Source: Anaeromyces robustus (taxonomy: Eukaryota; Neocallimastigomycota; Neocallimastigomycetes; Neocallimastigales; Neocallimastigaceae). From it: a stretch of DNA of 64,000 nt. Below the pieces are notes generated by a model, which saw nothing but the letters and a program-made list of their open reading frames with translations, was not told the DNA's origin and did not search any database. Both the position numbers and the translations under genes were made by a program. Positions 19,556-40,300 of this stretch are shown piece by piece. Location of the stretch: assembly GCA_002104895.1 (NCBI GenBank), contig MCFG01000195.1, forward strand, positions 1-64,000, read 5' to 3'. The first letter of the stretch is position 1; the number at the start of each line of letters is the position of its first letter.

Positions 19556-19558
19556 ATA
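19387..19558. repeat. (TAAA)n satellite with periodic interruptions
   Basis: Tetranucleotide TAAA repeat of about 170 bp. It is interrupted twice by TAACTCAA (near 19440 and 19465), which makes a short higher-order duplication before the long pure run to 19558. Confidence 0.9.
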
Positions 19559-22029
19559 TTGCTTTACAAGTATGTTTAACAGAATTAACAAAACTATTAA
19601 TTATTATACAGTTACTTTCTTTCTTGAATTTTTTTGAATAGTTACATATATATTACTATATTACTATATTATTAAATATGATTATAAGTAATATAATTCT
19701 CGTGAATATCTTTGTTTTATTTTGTTTATGTGTATATATTCATAAGATAAAGTAATATTATTATTTTTTTTTTTCGTAGACTCAAGAATGAATGTTATAT
19801 TTTCAGGAATATTATAAAATTTTAAAATAAAATATGAAATCAAATAAATTATTATATAATTACTCTATTATTTATTTTATTAAAATGTATAAAAAAATTT
19901 TTTTTCTGTTAAAATATCTATGTTAATTATATAGTAAAAATTTTTTCTTTTACTGAATGAAGAATTTCTTATTTTTTTATGTAACTAAAAATTTTTTTTT
20001 TAAGAAATAATATTTCATAGTTATTAAGCTATTATATAATAAAGTAAAAAAGGAATAGAATAAATAATAGATATACCAATTAAATAGTTAATAATGAATA
20101 ATAGTAAAGTAAAAATCTTGTAAATGTAATTGATAAAAAAGAAATCTTAAAATATACATAGTTAATTATTAATATAAAATGTTACACCTAATATTTTAAT
20201 ATTTTATCCTAAATAATTTTAATGGTTTTTTTTTATATTTATTTATTTATTTAACTATTTATTTATTTATTTATTTATTATAATGTTTTAATTCATCATA
20301 ATAGTATTATTATATTTAGTATTACCATTAATATTTTATAACAGAAAATACTAATGTTTGGTATTAATATTTCTGTTACTTGTTATAAGAAATCATAAAA
20401 TAATAATAACAAAATATAAATAAATAATAAACATTTAATAATATTATTATATATTTTATATATTATCTATTAATTATTTTATTTTATTTTATTTTATTTT
20501 ATTTTATTTTATTTATATTAATATTTATATTTATTATAATCATTAATAATATATAATTTGTATTTAAGAGTATATTCAATAATATATTTATAATTTTCCA
20601 TATTTCTATATTTCTTTATTTACAGTCAGTGAGATTGATTCTATTAAATATAAATAGTAATAATTTCCCCAATATATTACAGTATAAAGGAATATATACT
20701 TTTAAAACAAAATATATATTTTTTTGTTAATGTTAATTTCTATAATAAAATTTTAAAATCCAATCTTTTTGTATTTTTAAATTAAATTTTCAATTAATAT
20801 ATTGTAATATATTATAATATATTCATAATAATATTAATATAAGAATATTAAAATAAATAATTAAAAATAGACTATATATACAGAAAATTGATATTTTAAA
20901 TTTTTTTTATAATAGAAATAATTTATTTATTATTATTTAATATTATATTGTAATATATTAATTATAATTATAACTATCATAGAATATATTTATATATTTA
21001 CAGAAATATAATATTGACATGTCAATAGGAGCAATAATAGTAATATTATTTTTTACCATCACTCAATTCAAAGTAAAAATATATAATGTAAATAAAAAAA
21101 GGTTGCTATAACAAATACTATTTGGTAATTTCTATTATTCATATTATAATCGTTTATTATTTTAACAAAAAACAAAAAAAAAAGATAGTAATAGATTTAT
21201 ATATTATTTTTTATATATAACCAAAAATAAATATTTTAATTTAATAAATAATAGATTAAGTTTTATTAAAGTTTTTAAACTTTAATATTTTCTTTTAAAT
21301 CAATACTAATAAATATATAAATAATTAATTGATAATATATGATAAGCTAATTTAAATTTAATTGAAAAGTTTAAACCATATGATTATTAAAAAAAAAAAT
21401 AATAATAATAAAAACCTATTCAATATGACAAAAGTAATAATTAATAAATATTTAAAAAAGTATTTATTATTCATTTTAAATATCATCATTATTATAAATT
21501 TAGTAGCAACAATTAATATTTATTTTATGTTTTTAACCAGATCAATTTTTTTATAATATTGTTAATACAAACATCTTTTTTATTTCTTTCTTTTTTTTTA
21601 TATTTAATTTTTATAATTTTTTTATATGTTATGTCCAGCTCTAAATCGGTATCATCAATAGACAACTGATAAAGTACAAGCAAACACATTAATAAAAATC
21701 AAGAGTTCATTTTTTATTTTTTATATACAAAAAATGTAATTAACATGATAAATAATAATTACAATATTATATTTATAAGAAAAAAGTGTTAATATATTTT
21801 AATTATTAATATATATCATTAATGATAAAATTTGATATATTGTTAAACATTAATATTATTATTTCATTTATCAATAATTAATAAAAAAAAAAAAAAAACT
21901 AATATTAATAATTATATTAATAATAATTAATAAAATAAATAAATAAATAAAGTAAATGAATTAAAAAGTATCATATATCTAATTAATACTTTTTTATTTT
22001 TTATTTTTATTTATTATATTAATATATTG

Positions 22030-22068
<39 letters not shown>

Positions 22069-22626
22069 GTTTATTAGTAGAAAAGCATTAATGTTAATGA
22101 ATAAAAAACAATAAAAAGAAAAAAAGTAAAAATTTCATTCAATAATATAAAGTTATTTTTATGTAACAAAATTCTTTTTAAATATATATGTATCTGAAAA
22201 TGTTTTCAAATAATTATAAAGTTTTTGATCTGTAAAAAACTTTATTATTAATTTAATAAAAATGTAAAAATAAATCATAAATCATCATTATTTTTATTAT
22301 GTTTAAAAGAAAAGAGTAAAAAAAGATTAATTTCTCAATATGATTTTATATTCCTTTACTTTTATTTATTAAAAATAATATTTTATTATATTAAAATCGT
22401 TTTTTCTATTATTTATTATTGTTTTTTTAAACGTTTTAATTAACATAATAAAAATAATAAAATATATTTTTATTTAAAAATTTTTTTTTTTTTAATTATA
22501 TGTATAAATTTTTTATTATTTCATTTTCATTTATTTATTAATAAATATATAATAACTAACTAAAGGAAAAATATAATTAAAACATTATTTATTAATAGAT
22601 AAATAAATAAACAATACATAAGTGGA

Positions 22627-22659
<33 letters not shown>

Positions 22660-22740
22660 GTAGCGAAGTAATAATAAATTTAATAAATAATTAATGTTAT
22701 TGAAAATCTAACATGTTAACAAATGTAATAATTATGAAAT

Positions 22741-22971
<231 letters not shown>

Positions 22972-24793
22972 TAAAATAATAATATAAAGAGTTAGGACTT
23001 GTAATAATTATTAAAATAGTACTAAAAATGTATATGGAAAATATAATTGAAAATTGTTTAAAAAAAATAAAAATAAAAAATATATATATTATAGATATAA
23101 TTCTTTATTTTAATTTTTTTTAAGGTATACTATATATTAAAAAGAAATAAACCAAATATTTAAACTGTAATTATTACATTTTAAGTATATTAATAACATT
23201 ATAGTTAAAAAGTATTTCAGATTCGCCTTTTAGTCAACATCATTGTTACGTTTTCCTATACTGATAAAAAATAAAGAAAAGAAAAGAGTTAAATTTTAAA
23301 ATTAAAACTTTTAATAATTAGTACTAAATCTTTTTGATTTAGCTAAAAAAGAGAAATAAATATTTAACATTTATTTAAACATTTATCTCAATCTTCCTTA
23401 TTTTAACTAATTAGTTTTAAAAATAAAATTTCTCATTTTCAATTCAATTTATTTTTTATTTTAGGAAAAACCTGTTTACCAAAGATTTCATCATGTAAAT
23501 TATACTTTATTTTTTTTTTTTTATGCTATTAATGTACTAAAATTTTAAATAAAATTATACTATTATTTGGCATAATTTTCATTTTTTTTATTTTATATTA
23601 AATTTAAATTATGTCAAATATATTTTTCAAAATTATTATTAATATTGGTAGTAGAAATATATATTTTTCTTTTATTATTATTTTTTTTTTCAACATTAAT
23701 CTTTTATTATATTTCTTAATGGTTTTTTATTATATTTTTTTTTGTTTTTTTTTTTTACTAGTTATATAGTTAAAAAAGAATAATTAATTAATTAAAAAAT
23801 TATATATCCAACTGTGTTTTAATCCCATTTTTTAATTATTATTCATTGATTATGATTGGCTTACTTATTAAAGATATTTTTAAATATTAAAAAATTGAAA
23901 AGTGTATTATAGTAGATTTTTTATATTTTTTTAATAATTTTTTTAAACTTTTAAATATTATTTTATTGGAAACATTAAAAAATATTTTTTTATTTTATTT
24001 TATTTATTTTATTTTTTATTTAATGATATATAATTAATTAAAAATAATAAAAAATAAATATTTTATTGCATTTCATTATTTTTTATATTTACTTGTAACA
24101 TTGATTCTTTTCTTTTCTTTTTTCTTTATTTCTTCATTTTTATTTGATAAGTTTAATTTATTTTATTCTTCTCTATATCTAATAATTAAAATAATCTTTT
24201 ATATAATTTTCGTTGTTTGAAATATTATATACACAATTTATTTATATACAGAGTAAAATTGAATAATTAAAATATATTATTATTTAAACTTGTAAGAATA
24301 AAGTTGTATCACTAAAATTTTTATATGTAGGTTTTCTTTTTTTCAAAATATAAATATTTTTTTTTCTCTTTCTATAATGTTTATTTCTTTTATATTAATG
24401 TAAAAGTATTACTGTTATCATAAAAGTGTGATATTTTTAAAACATATTTAATATTAATCTTATAAAAAACAAAAAAAAGTTGAAAAAAAAAAAAAAGGAA
24501 AAAATATAAAATAATAATTTTATAATTAATAATTCTTCATCTGTAGAATTATAATTTATATTAAAATTATTATTTTTAACAAGTTAAACAAAATAATTTT
24601 ATAATTATACTTCAGTTTATTAATAATAATTGTTTAACAATATTTTAATATAAAAAATATTTAATTTATATTTATATATAAAAATATTAAATATAATTAA
24701 ATATTTTTTTTATATTATATATTATATTAGTAAATATAAATAATTTATAATATTATATGTAATATCCACATGAAAATATTAAATATGAACATG

Positions 24794-24824
<31 letters not shown>

Positions 24825-25552
24825 TATTTATTTTTTTTTTTAGTAATAATAATTAAAATATTATTTTAAAAAAAGCTAAGCATAATAAAAGAATATTTTT
24901 TTTTGTAGTATATTAAACATTTAAATGTTTAATATAAATAGAATTATATTCTTTTCAATAAAAATAAAAAATAATTAAAGAAAGGAATTATATTTTATAT
25001 AATATATTTATACCTAAAAATTTTGTTTCATTTATTCTTTTTTTTTTTTTGTTCTTATTATTATTTTATTTTAATCATATACATAATATAGAATTTAGAA
25101 AATAATTATTTAAATTTTTGTATATAATTTCAATTTTAAATGATACCAATATAATTTATAATTTCATTTTGAAATATTAAACATACTATTTAAACTTTTA
25201 AAATATATAAAATAAATATACCAAATATAAATCAGTTTCATTACTTTTTGTTATACACTGTAAATTATATATTTATAATTAAATGAATAAAATTTTGTAT
25301 TATATATATTATTAATTATATTTTACTGAATTATATAATTTGTATTTATATATATATTTTAATAAAAACAAAAAATAAAAATAATTAAAACTTTTTTCTC
25401 ATTATTTTATATATTTATATTATTAGAATATATATTATATATATGTTTTCAATTAAATTCTACAATAAGAATTTATATAATCATTATTATTTATATCAAC
25501 ATTAATTTCTTGGAACTTATTAATATTAAAATTCACGCTAAAAATTAAAAGA

Positions 25553-31394
<5,842 letters not shown>

Positions 31395-33775
31395 CATATT
31401 CAATAAATTAATATGACTTAGAATTTTATAATAATGTAATTTATTGAATAAGTAATAAAAAGACATAAGAATTAATTTAATAAATAAAAGATTAATAATT
31501 ATTATTTTTTTCATATTATTAATAAATAAAAAGATATATATATATATATATATATACTTGAATAATAATATACTTGAATTTTTCATATTTACTTTTAGTT
31601 TTTTATTTAAAAATTTATTTTTGTTTAATATAGAATCATAATACCTTATTTTAATTAATGGTTATTATATATATTTGTCTCTACTTAAAAAAATTTATAA
31701 TAATAATAATAATTTCAAATAAATAATAATAATAAAATCATAATAATGACATATAATTATAAAAATTAATAAATATAAAAGATAATGAAAACTTTATTAA
31801 TTTTTTTTAACATATAATACTTGTACTAAATAAAATTAGATATAATCCTTATAATATAAAAATATAAACAAAAAAAGACACTTTTTTTTTACAAATTTAA
31901 ATAAATAATTTAAAATCTAATTTAAATATTAATTAATCGTGTTTAATCCTTAAAAAAGTATAAAGTAAAATTAAAATAAATAAAAAAAAAAAAAAAAAAA
32001 GGAATCATTCCAGAAATAATATTAATATTAATATTAATATTAATATAATATAGTTTAATAATATTAAAATTTAATAATATTACAATATAAAAAGAAAAAA
32101 AATTAAATATCATGTTATATTATAATAATAAATTATAAGAAAAAAAATTTTTTTTTACTTTATATTTTTTTATGTTCAAATTCAAAATAACTTTAATGTT
32201 GGTTAAAATAAAAATATTAAATTTTATATTAAAATAAATTTAATAATAAATTTTTTTATTAAATATTTTTTTTTTTTTATTTTTTAATTTTTTTTTCTTT
32301 TTATTTTTTTATTTATTTAAACAACTTATTTTTATTTTTTATTATTTATTTTTTATTTTTTATTATTTATTTCTTTTTTCTTTACTTTTTTAGCTTTATA
32401 TTTATATATTTAATAGGATTTTTTTATCTATTCAATAACATTTTTTTCTTTTTTCTATGATTTTGATTTTACTTTACTTTTTTAATAAAAAAATTAAATG
32501 TTTTTATTTTACTTTTAATATTTTAATATATTTAATAATAATTTATATTATTAATTTATTATTATTTATATATAAATATATTATCAAATATAAACAATTT
32601 AAATATAAAAATATGTAAAACGGCCTATTTAATATAAATATAATTTTATTGATTAATATAATATATATTATATAATATATTATAAATTTATATATAATTA
32701 AACTTTTTAATATTAAAATAAATAAATAAATAAATAATAAATAAATAAATAAATAATATATAAATAAATAAATAAATAAATAAAAAATAAATTATATATT
32801 ATTTAATTGATTATAAATATAATAATATAATATAATATATAATTTATAATTTATAATTATTTAAATTATATATATTATATAATATATATAAAAAAGAAAA
32901 AAAAATTTATATATATATGGATAATAATTAAATTAAATTTTAAAAAATTGCCGTCGTTTTTTTTTTTTTTTTTTTTTTTTTGAATTTAAATTTTATTTAT
33001 TATTATTTAAAATTCTTAACTTTTTAATCCATATAATTAAAAATAGATTAAAAATTAATTATTACACTAATGATTTTATATATAATAATTATAATAAGAG
33101 TATAATGGAATAATATAATATTACATATTTAATTTAAAATCAATAATTAAAATGATTAAATAATAATTATAAAATAACAAAAAAAAAATTAAGAAAGTAA
33201 AAAGATAAAAAGGAAAAAGGAAAAAGCAATTATTGCATATACAGAAAATCATATAAATATAAAAAGAATCCTCTTTTTTTTAAGGTGTTACAAATTTATT
33301 TTATTTCTTTTTAATACTTTTTCTGAAGTTTTTTTTTTTTCATTATATATATATATAAATATAAAAAAATTTATTTTATATATTTTTGCTTTTCAGTAGC
33401 AAAGTCATAATAATAATTTTTTAAGAAAGTCAAGATAATATTTTCTATTGTAAAAAGCTTTCACTATATATAAATATTTGATATATTTATATGCTTACAC
33501 AATAAAAAATATTAAATTTCAAAAAATAAAGAAATCATCATATTTATAAATCAAAAAAAAAATTTTTTTACAATTTCTAAATGTAAGAAGTATTTTTATT
33601 ACATACATACATACATACATAAATAATAAATAAATTTCAAGAAACTAAACAAAAAAACAAAAAACAAAAAACAATAAAACTAATTTTATATCAATATTAT
33701 TATTATTATTATATTATAATTATATATATAAATAAATAAAAGTTTTTTTTTTTAATTATTTTTAAATAGTTCAAC
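31395..33775. other. Intergenic, expansin-like promoter side
   Basis: A/T region between the KAT6-like stop and the expansin-like start, containing the 3' flank of the first and the promoter of the second. It has AAAT repeats (32720-32785), a T run (32959-32981) and an ACAT run (33600-33620). The minus frame at 31347-31586 overlaps the end of the KAT6-like gene and is Ile/Leu/Tyr-rich, so it is rejected. Confidence 0.6.
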
Positions 33776-35733
33776 ATGAAATTATTAAATTCTTTGTATA
33801 TAAATTCTTTATTATTAACTATTGTTAATTGTGGTGTAATAAAAAGAGGTACTGGTAGTATCAGTGATTTTTCAAGTTATCAAGGAATTTCAGAACTTAT
33901 TCCAAAAACACCTTTATCTTTAACTTTTAAAGATGGTCCAATTTATTCTGGTGAAGGTACTGCTTATGGTGCTTCAACCAATGGTGGTAACTGTTTATTC
34001 CCAAAAGACGAATATTATAAGGATATGATGTACGCTGCTTTAAATAGAGATCAATATTTTAACGATCTTGGTATGTATTTTAAAATTATTTATATATTTA
34101 TAATTATTTTTTTATATATTTATATATTTTTTCTTTTATGGTTATATTATTATTCTTTATTTTTTTTTTTTTTTTTTTTGTATTGTTTGTTTTATGTTTT
34201 TAATAATATTAATAAAGAATTAAATATAAATATAATATTATAACTTTGGAGTTTTTGTTTTTTTTTATTTTATTTTTGTATTAATATGAGAACTTTCAAA
34301 GTTGAATAAATAGTGTATTTATTTTTATATTATTTATATATTATGTATTATATATACTAATAAAAAATATTTTTATATGGATTATATATATTAATAATAT
34401 AATAATAAAATATAATATAAAATATATATTAATAATATAATAATAAAATATAATATAAAATATATATTTTATATTATTTTTATTTTTATTTTTATTTTAT
34501 TTTATTTCATTTTTTTTTACTTTTTACTCTTTTATGTATTACATATTTATATTTATAAAAAAAAAAAATAAATAAAATAAAGGTTGTGGTGCTTGTGCTT
34601 TAGTTGTATCAACTAGTAATCCATACAAACCAATTCGTATTCGTGTTATTGATCAATGTCCAGAATGTAAACATGGTGATCTTGATTTTAGTGATAAAGC
34701 TTATAAAGCTTTAACTAATCAATCTCCAGGTAGAATTAAGATTACTTGGGCTCTTATTCCATGTGATATTGCTGTTAATGAATATCCAGCTTTAGTTCAA
34801 CCAGGATCTCCAATTAAATTCCAATTTAAAACTGGTAGTTCTGCTACTTGGACTGAAGTTGAAGTTTTTAATACTAGATATCCAGTAGCTAAAGTTGAAG
34901 TTAAAGTTGATGGTAATTTTGTTGCCTTAAAACGTCGTGATTATAATTATTGGTATAGAGAAGGTAATGCTGGTCTTGGTGCAGGTCCATTTGATTTCCG
35001 TGTTTCTTTAGCTGATGGTTCTGTTATTAATGCTTCTGGTGTTGAATTAGCTATTCAAGGTAATGATGAAGATGCTACTTTCTCATCAGGTACTCAATCT
35101 GGTGGTTCAAGTAGTGGTGCTGGTGCTGGTGCTGGTGCTGGTGTTGCTACTCCACCAACTACTAATAATACACCACCAACTACTAATAACACTCCACCAA
35201 CTACTAATAATACACCAACTACTAAAAGTCCACCAACTATTAATGATACTCCAACTACTAAAAGCCCACCAACTATTAACGATACTCCAACTACTAAAAG
35301 CCCACCAACTACTAATGACACACCAATTACTAATAATACTCCTCCAACTACTAACAACACTCCTCCAACTACTAATAATACTCCTCCAACTACTAATACT
35401 CCACCAACTACTAACATTCCACCAACTACTAATGATTCACCAGCTTCAAATAACAATAGTCCATGGGGTAATATGTGGGGTAATAATGATTGGTTTAAAG
35501 GTTGGGGTGGTAACTCAGGAGGTAATGACAACAAAAATAATGCCGGTGGTTTTTCTAATCCATGGGGAGGATTTGGTGGTAACACTAATGGTAATAATAA
35601 TGGTGGTGGTTTCTTTGGAGGATTTGGTGGTAACGGTGGTGGTTTCTGGGGTGGTAATAAAAACCCAGCTCCAGGTGGTGCCCCAACTAATAATGCTGCA
35701 CCAAATTGGGGATGGATGAAGAATATGTGGTAA
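33776..35733 (+). CDS. Secreted expansin-like protein with Thr/Pro repeats and Gly/Asn/Trp tail
   Basis: Likely loosens plant cell-wall polysaccharides without hydrolysis. Exons 33776-34070 and 34583-35733 (1446 nt, 481 aa, phase closes). It starts with a hydrophobic secretion signal (MKLLNSLYINSLLLTIVNCG). Residues about 50-150 form a double-psi beta-barrel of the expansin/RlpA type: GEGTAYGAS, GCGACALVVS, and RIRVIDQCPECKHGDLDFS with the conserved Asp (about 133). About 160-265 looks like the second expansin domain (WTEVEVFNTRYPVAKVEVKV; YNYWYREGNAG). A Gly/Ala stretch leads into about 100 residues of TPPTTNN/TPTTKS repeats (about 287-386), a probable O-glycosylated linker. The last 95 residues are Gly/Asn-rich with regularly placed Trp (NMWGNNDWFKGWGG). 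There is no dockerin module, unlike the GH5 gene downstream. Exon codons are GC-richer than surroundings. Swollenin/expansin-like proteins are known from plant-degrading fungi. The role of the tail is unknown. Confidence 0.88.
34385..34464. repeat. 38-bp tandem duplication in the expansin-like intron
   Basis: An A/T unit containing TTAATAATATAATAATAAAA is present twice with a period of 38 bp within the single intron (34071-34582). Confidence 0.8.
35149..35445 (+). repeat. In-frame Pro/Thr coding minisatellite
   Basis: Short repeats of CCACCAACTACTAATAAYAC type encode TPPTTNN and TPTTKSPPTINDTPTT blocks in the expansin-like linker. Copies differ at synonymous positions, which points to old expansion kept under protein-level selection. 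Confidence 0.85.
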
Positions 35734-36626
35734 GAAAAGAAAAAAGAATAGAAAAGAAAAGAAAAAGAAATCCCCTAAATAAATTCATAAGAATATAATG
35801 CAGCTATTAAAAAAAAAAATCTGAAAAATCTTTTTTTAAGATTTTTTTTTTTTATTAAACATAAATAATTTAAATATTTATATTTTTATTATAGAATAGA
35901 TGAATAAAATTATGAAATTCCTTATTATTATTTTTTTTTTTTTCTCTTAAGAGAAAAAAAAAAAGAAAAAGAAAACCCTATCTTTAATTGTTTTCGTTTT
36001 TTATTACACCCATTTATCATTTTATATATAATAGAAATAAATTTATAATATTATTATTTACCTATAATAGTTATAAATTTATTTAAAACTTTTTTTTTCT
36101 CTTTTGTTATACTATACATATATTAATATTATACATGACAATTGTAATTAATTTTTTTTTTTATATAAATATTGATATATTGATAAAATATATATTTATA
36201 TTATGTAAATATAATGTATATGCTATAATTATTAATACTTATATATACTCTACTCTACTCTACTATACTATACGACTATAATATAATAAAAAGTGGTCTC
36301 TCTTTTTTTTTTTTTTTTTCTTATTATAGATTTATATAAATGATATATTTTATAATAGTTTTTATATAATTTAAACATTTAAAAAAAAGAAAAGAAAATA
36401 AAAAAAAGAATGGAAAAGTATTTATTTATTAATGAATAATCTAATTTATTATTATTATTATTATATTTATATAGACAGAAATAATTAAAGAAAGAAAAAA
36501 ATTGTATATATTATTTTTTATACATTTTATGTAATATATTGCTATATTATTTTATTATTATTATTATCTTTTTTCTATTTTTTAAAAAAATCTATTTATT
36601 ATTTTATATTTATATATTTTATAATG

Positions 36627-36663
<37 letters not shown>

Positions 36664-36835
36664 ATATGTTTATTTTATACAATTATACAATTTTTTATTT
36701 ATTAAGATAATTTAAATATTATAAAAATAATTTAATAACAATATTTTTCGATTGCTAATTTTATATAACTTATTAATTTTTTTTTTTTTTTTTTTTTATT
36801 AAAAAAATATATATATTACAAATATATATTATTAA

Positions 36836-36874
<39 letters not shown>

Positions 36875-37331
36875 TTTATTTATATATTTATATATTTTCT
36901 ATTTTTTTTTTTTTTTTATTATTTTATATATTTATTTTCTAATTTTTTATTTATTTAAATATTTATTTATTTGTTTATTTATTGATTTAATATTTGTTGT
37001 TGTTAAATTATAAATAGAATAAAGGCTGTTGTAAAAAAAAAAAAATAAAATTTTTTTTTAAAAAAAATTTTTTTTTAATAATATTAATTTTTTTTAAACT
37101 TATTTTATTTAATGATATGATTATGATATGATGTTTATTCAGGTATTTTTTGTTTGTTTGTTTGTTTGTTTTTGTTTTTGTTTTTTTTCGTTATATTTTA
37201 TTTTAACTTTTGTTATTTTTTATTTATTTATTTTCTATTGTATTTTATTTTTATGTATATAATTTTTTTTTGTTATTTATTTTTTATTTTTTATTTTATT
37301 TTGTTTGTTTCTCGTTATACCTTTTTTGTAT
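35734..37331. other. Convergent intergenic region, expansin-like and PLK4 3' flanks
   Basis: A/T-rich region with TTTTTTATT/ATT repeats (36630-36655, 36839-36872), a CTCTA/CTATA run (36246-36272) and a palindrome listed separately. The plus frame at 37154-37363 is Phe/Tyr/Leu-only and overlaps the last exon of PLK4, so it is rejected. No gene is seen. Confidence 0.6.
35933..35964. terminator. Perfect 32-nt palindrome 200 bp after expansin-like stop
   Basis: A T run, then CTCTTAAGAG, then an A run reads identically on both strands (16-bp arms, no spacer). It could form a cruciform or a short hairpin in the 3' region. Assignment to transcription termination is only a guess from its position. 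Confidence 0.35.
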
Positions 37332-40300
37332 TTAATTTGTATTTGATTTCATTAATTCTCTAAATTTAAAAATATAAGATAGTTTCTGCTTTACATCTTT
37401 AGGTATAGGTTGATCTAAATAATAACTATAATATGTAAATATATATATATATATATTAGTAAAAAAATAAAAGAAAAATAAATAAAAATTAGAATAATAA
37501 ATTATTATTTTAATATATAATAATATTATATGATTATATTTATTATTATTTATTATTAATTTATTTATTTATTATATACTTTACATGATATGTTTTTTAT
37601 AATTAGCGTCTTGATAATTAAGGTATTGTAATTGATTTGGTTTTCTAGATTCTAAGATAATATTGGTACCATCCACAAAGAATATAGAAAATTTACCATA
37701 AGTTTTAATACACCAACCTACTTTTGGAATAAAAGTAGTCATGGAATTTGAAGAAGATGAAGTTGTTGCTGTAGTAGCATTCGATGGAGAAGATGAAGTA
37801 GAAAGGGATTCATTAGGTTGACTTTTCATTGTAGCTGTTGCTGATGATGATGTAGCAGAATTAGCTGTTGTTGTAGTATTTGTTGAATGATAAATTAAAG
37901 GAGATGAATTTCTTTTTGATAATGTTTGAGATGTATCAGGTGAAGAATTATCATGAATTAATTTTGATAAACCTATTTATTTAATATTTTTTAATATTTA
38001 ATAATTATTTATAATTATTAATTATTAATTATTAATTATTTATTTTTATTTTTTATTTTATCAATTATAAAAAGTATATATATATATATTTATATATTAT
38101 ATAAATTACCATTATTATCTTTATTATTATTAATTTCATTAATTGATGATAATATTTCTGAATTAGAATAAAGATTTGAAGAATATAAATTTTTTTTAAT
38201 ATTCAAATTCATATCTGAATGAGCTTTACGTAAACCATCTACTAAAATTATATTTTATTGAAGAAAAATGAAAAAAAAGATAAATAAATAAATAAATAAA
38301 TAATTTATAATTATGTTTAAACATTATTTTAATCTCTTTATCATATATAATAAATAGATAGTTTAAAAAATATTTACCATTTTTGTTAGTTTTAGATTGT
38401 AAATAGGATGAAATATTGTATGTATTATATATATTATTATTATTGTTATTATTATTGCTATTGTTATTGTTATTGTTATTATTAAATGGTATTTGATTTA
38501 GAGAAAGTGAACTTGAATTAAATAAAGTAGTAGAATGAACACTATTACTATTAAGATTATTTTCATTATTAGAATAATAATCTAATTTCTTAATTGTATT
38601 ACTTAAAATATTTTGATCGTTTTTATTTTGATAATCTTTTTATATAATAAATTCCAAAAATATATATATATAATAAAATTTTTATTAATAATTTTATTAA
38701 TAATTTTATTAATAATTTTATTTTTATTTCTATTATTAATTTTTTTAATTATTTTAAAATTATGTATATATATATTATTATTATATTATATTATATTATA
38801 TTATATTATATTATATTTTATTATATTATATTATATTATATTTTATTATATTATAAATACTTACCACGAGATGAGGATGAATTATGATTTAAATTATGTA
38901 AAACAGAAGAAGTAGAAAGAATACCTTCTGATTCATCATTTAAAATATGTGAGATATAATTTTTTGTATTTAATAATGTATTAGATTTAGAATGGGAAAG
39001 TGTTTGATTTGTAGATGGAATATTATTATCATTATTGTTAATATTTTTGTTATTATTATTGTTGTTATTGTTATTGTTATTATTATTGTTATTATTGTTG
39101 TTATTATTATTATTATCATTAGCATTAGTATTAGTATTAGTATTAGTATTAGTATTAGTATTATTATAAATATCTTCTTCTACTATAATTTTTTTATCAT
39201 CCATAACTTTACATTTAACTATTAAAGGATATTTTGTAATGGTTTTATTATTTTGAAAAGAAAGGCATTGTTTAAAACAAACTTGAAAATGTTTAATAAT
39301 AGGATAAATAATAGATGGATAATTATTCATTTGTATATAATCTAATAATTTTTCTGATATTAAATAGGAAGATTCAAAATTTGTCATTGGTATCTTAATT
39401 GGTAATATATTATTTTCTAAAGTTTCTATAGAATTAAATTTTTTTATATAATTATAATTAAAATTTTGTTCCTCTAAATAATTTATAGGTAAATTCATTT
39501 CAATAGCTTGATGAGATATACGTAAACTAAATTTTATATCATTATAAAATCTCATTTCAAAATCTGGATGTGGTTGATTTTCCATTAATAAACATTGAGC
39601 TTGTGGAGAATAAAATATAATTTTTGGAGTTTTAGAACGTATATATTGAATTATTTTTGATATAGCAGAATAGATAGAATAAAGGGATGAAGGTAAATTT
39701 CCAAAAATATAGGTTGATTTTGGTACCGTTGAATTTAAAATATTTTCTCCTGATTCTGTTTCAGAAAATAATTCTCGATTATATACAAATACTTTTTCTC
39801 CTTTACCATTAATAATTAAAATATAATTATCTTTTGTAAATCTTACAAATACATGTCCAGTTTTTAAAATTTCTAATTTTCCTGCTTTAAATGATACTTT
39901 ACATGGTTTTAATCTTTCTGTAGATATCATAATATAATCTTCTTCATTTTTAGTAGTTTCTGAAGATACTGAAGTTGTGGTAGTAACTGTAGTACTACCA
40001 GTTCCAATACCAGTTGTAGTTCCATTAATTATATTTGTATTATTAGTAGTTATGGATGTAGATGTAGTTGTATTTATATTTGTATTTATATTTGTATTTG
40101 AATTTGTATTTGTATTTGTATTTATGGTATATGAATGAGATTTTCCTATGGAAAGAGAGCGTTGTCTTTTTAATTCTTGATTACTATAATTTATACTTTC
40201 AGAATCTAAAAATTTATTTTCTGAAATTTCTGGAACTATATGATCATTAATATCATTTAATATCATATTAGAATACTCTTTATTCAATTCTGATATAGGA

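Noticed and set aside
21362-21556. 64-codon plus frame with Lys/Asn start and hydrophobic end
   Set aside because: No clear start context, composition as expected of A/T DNA, no recognisable motif.
35063-35719. Plus-strand Leu/Gln/His frame and minus-strand Val/Gly frame
   Set aside because: Shadows of the TPPTTNN repeat region of the expansin-like gene.
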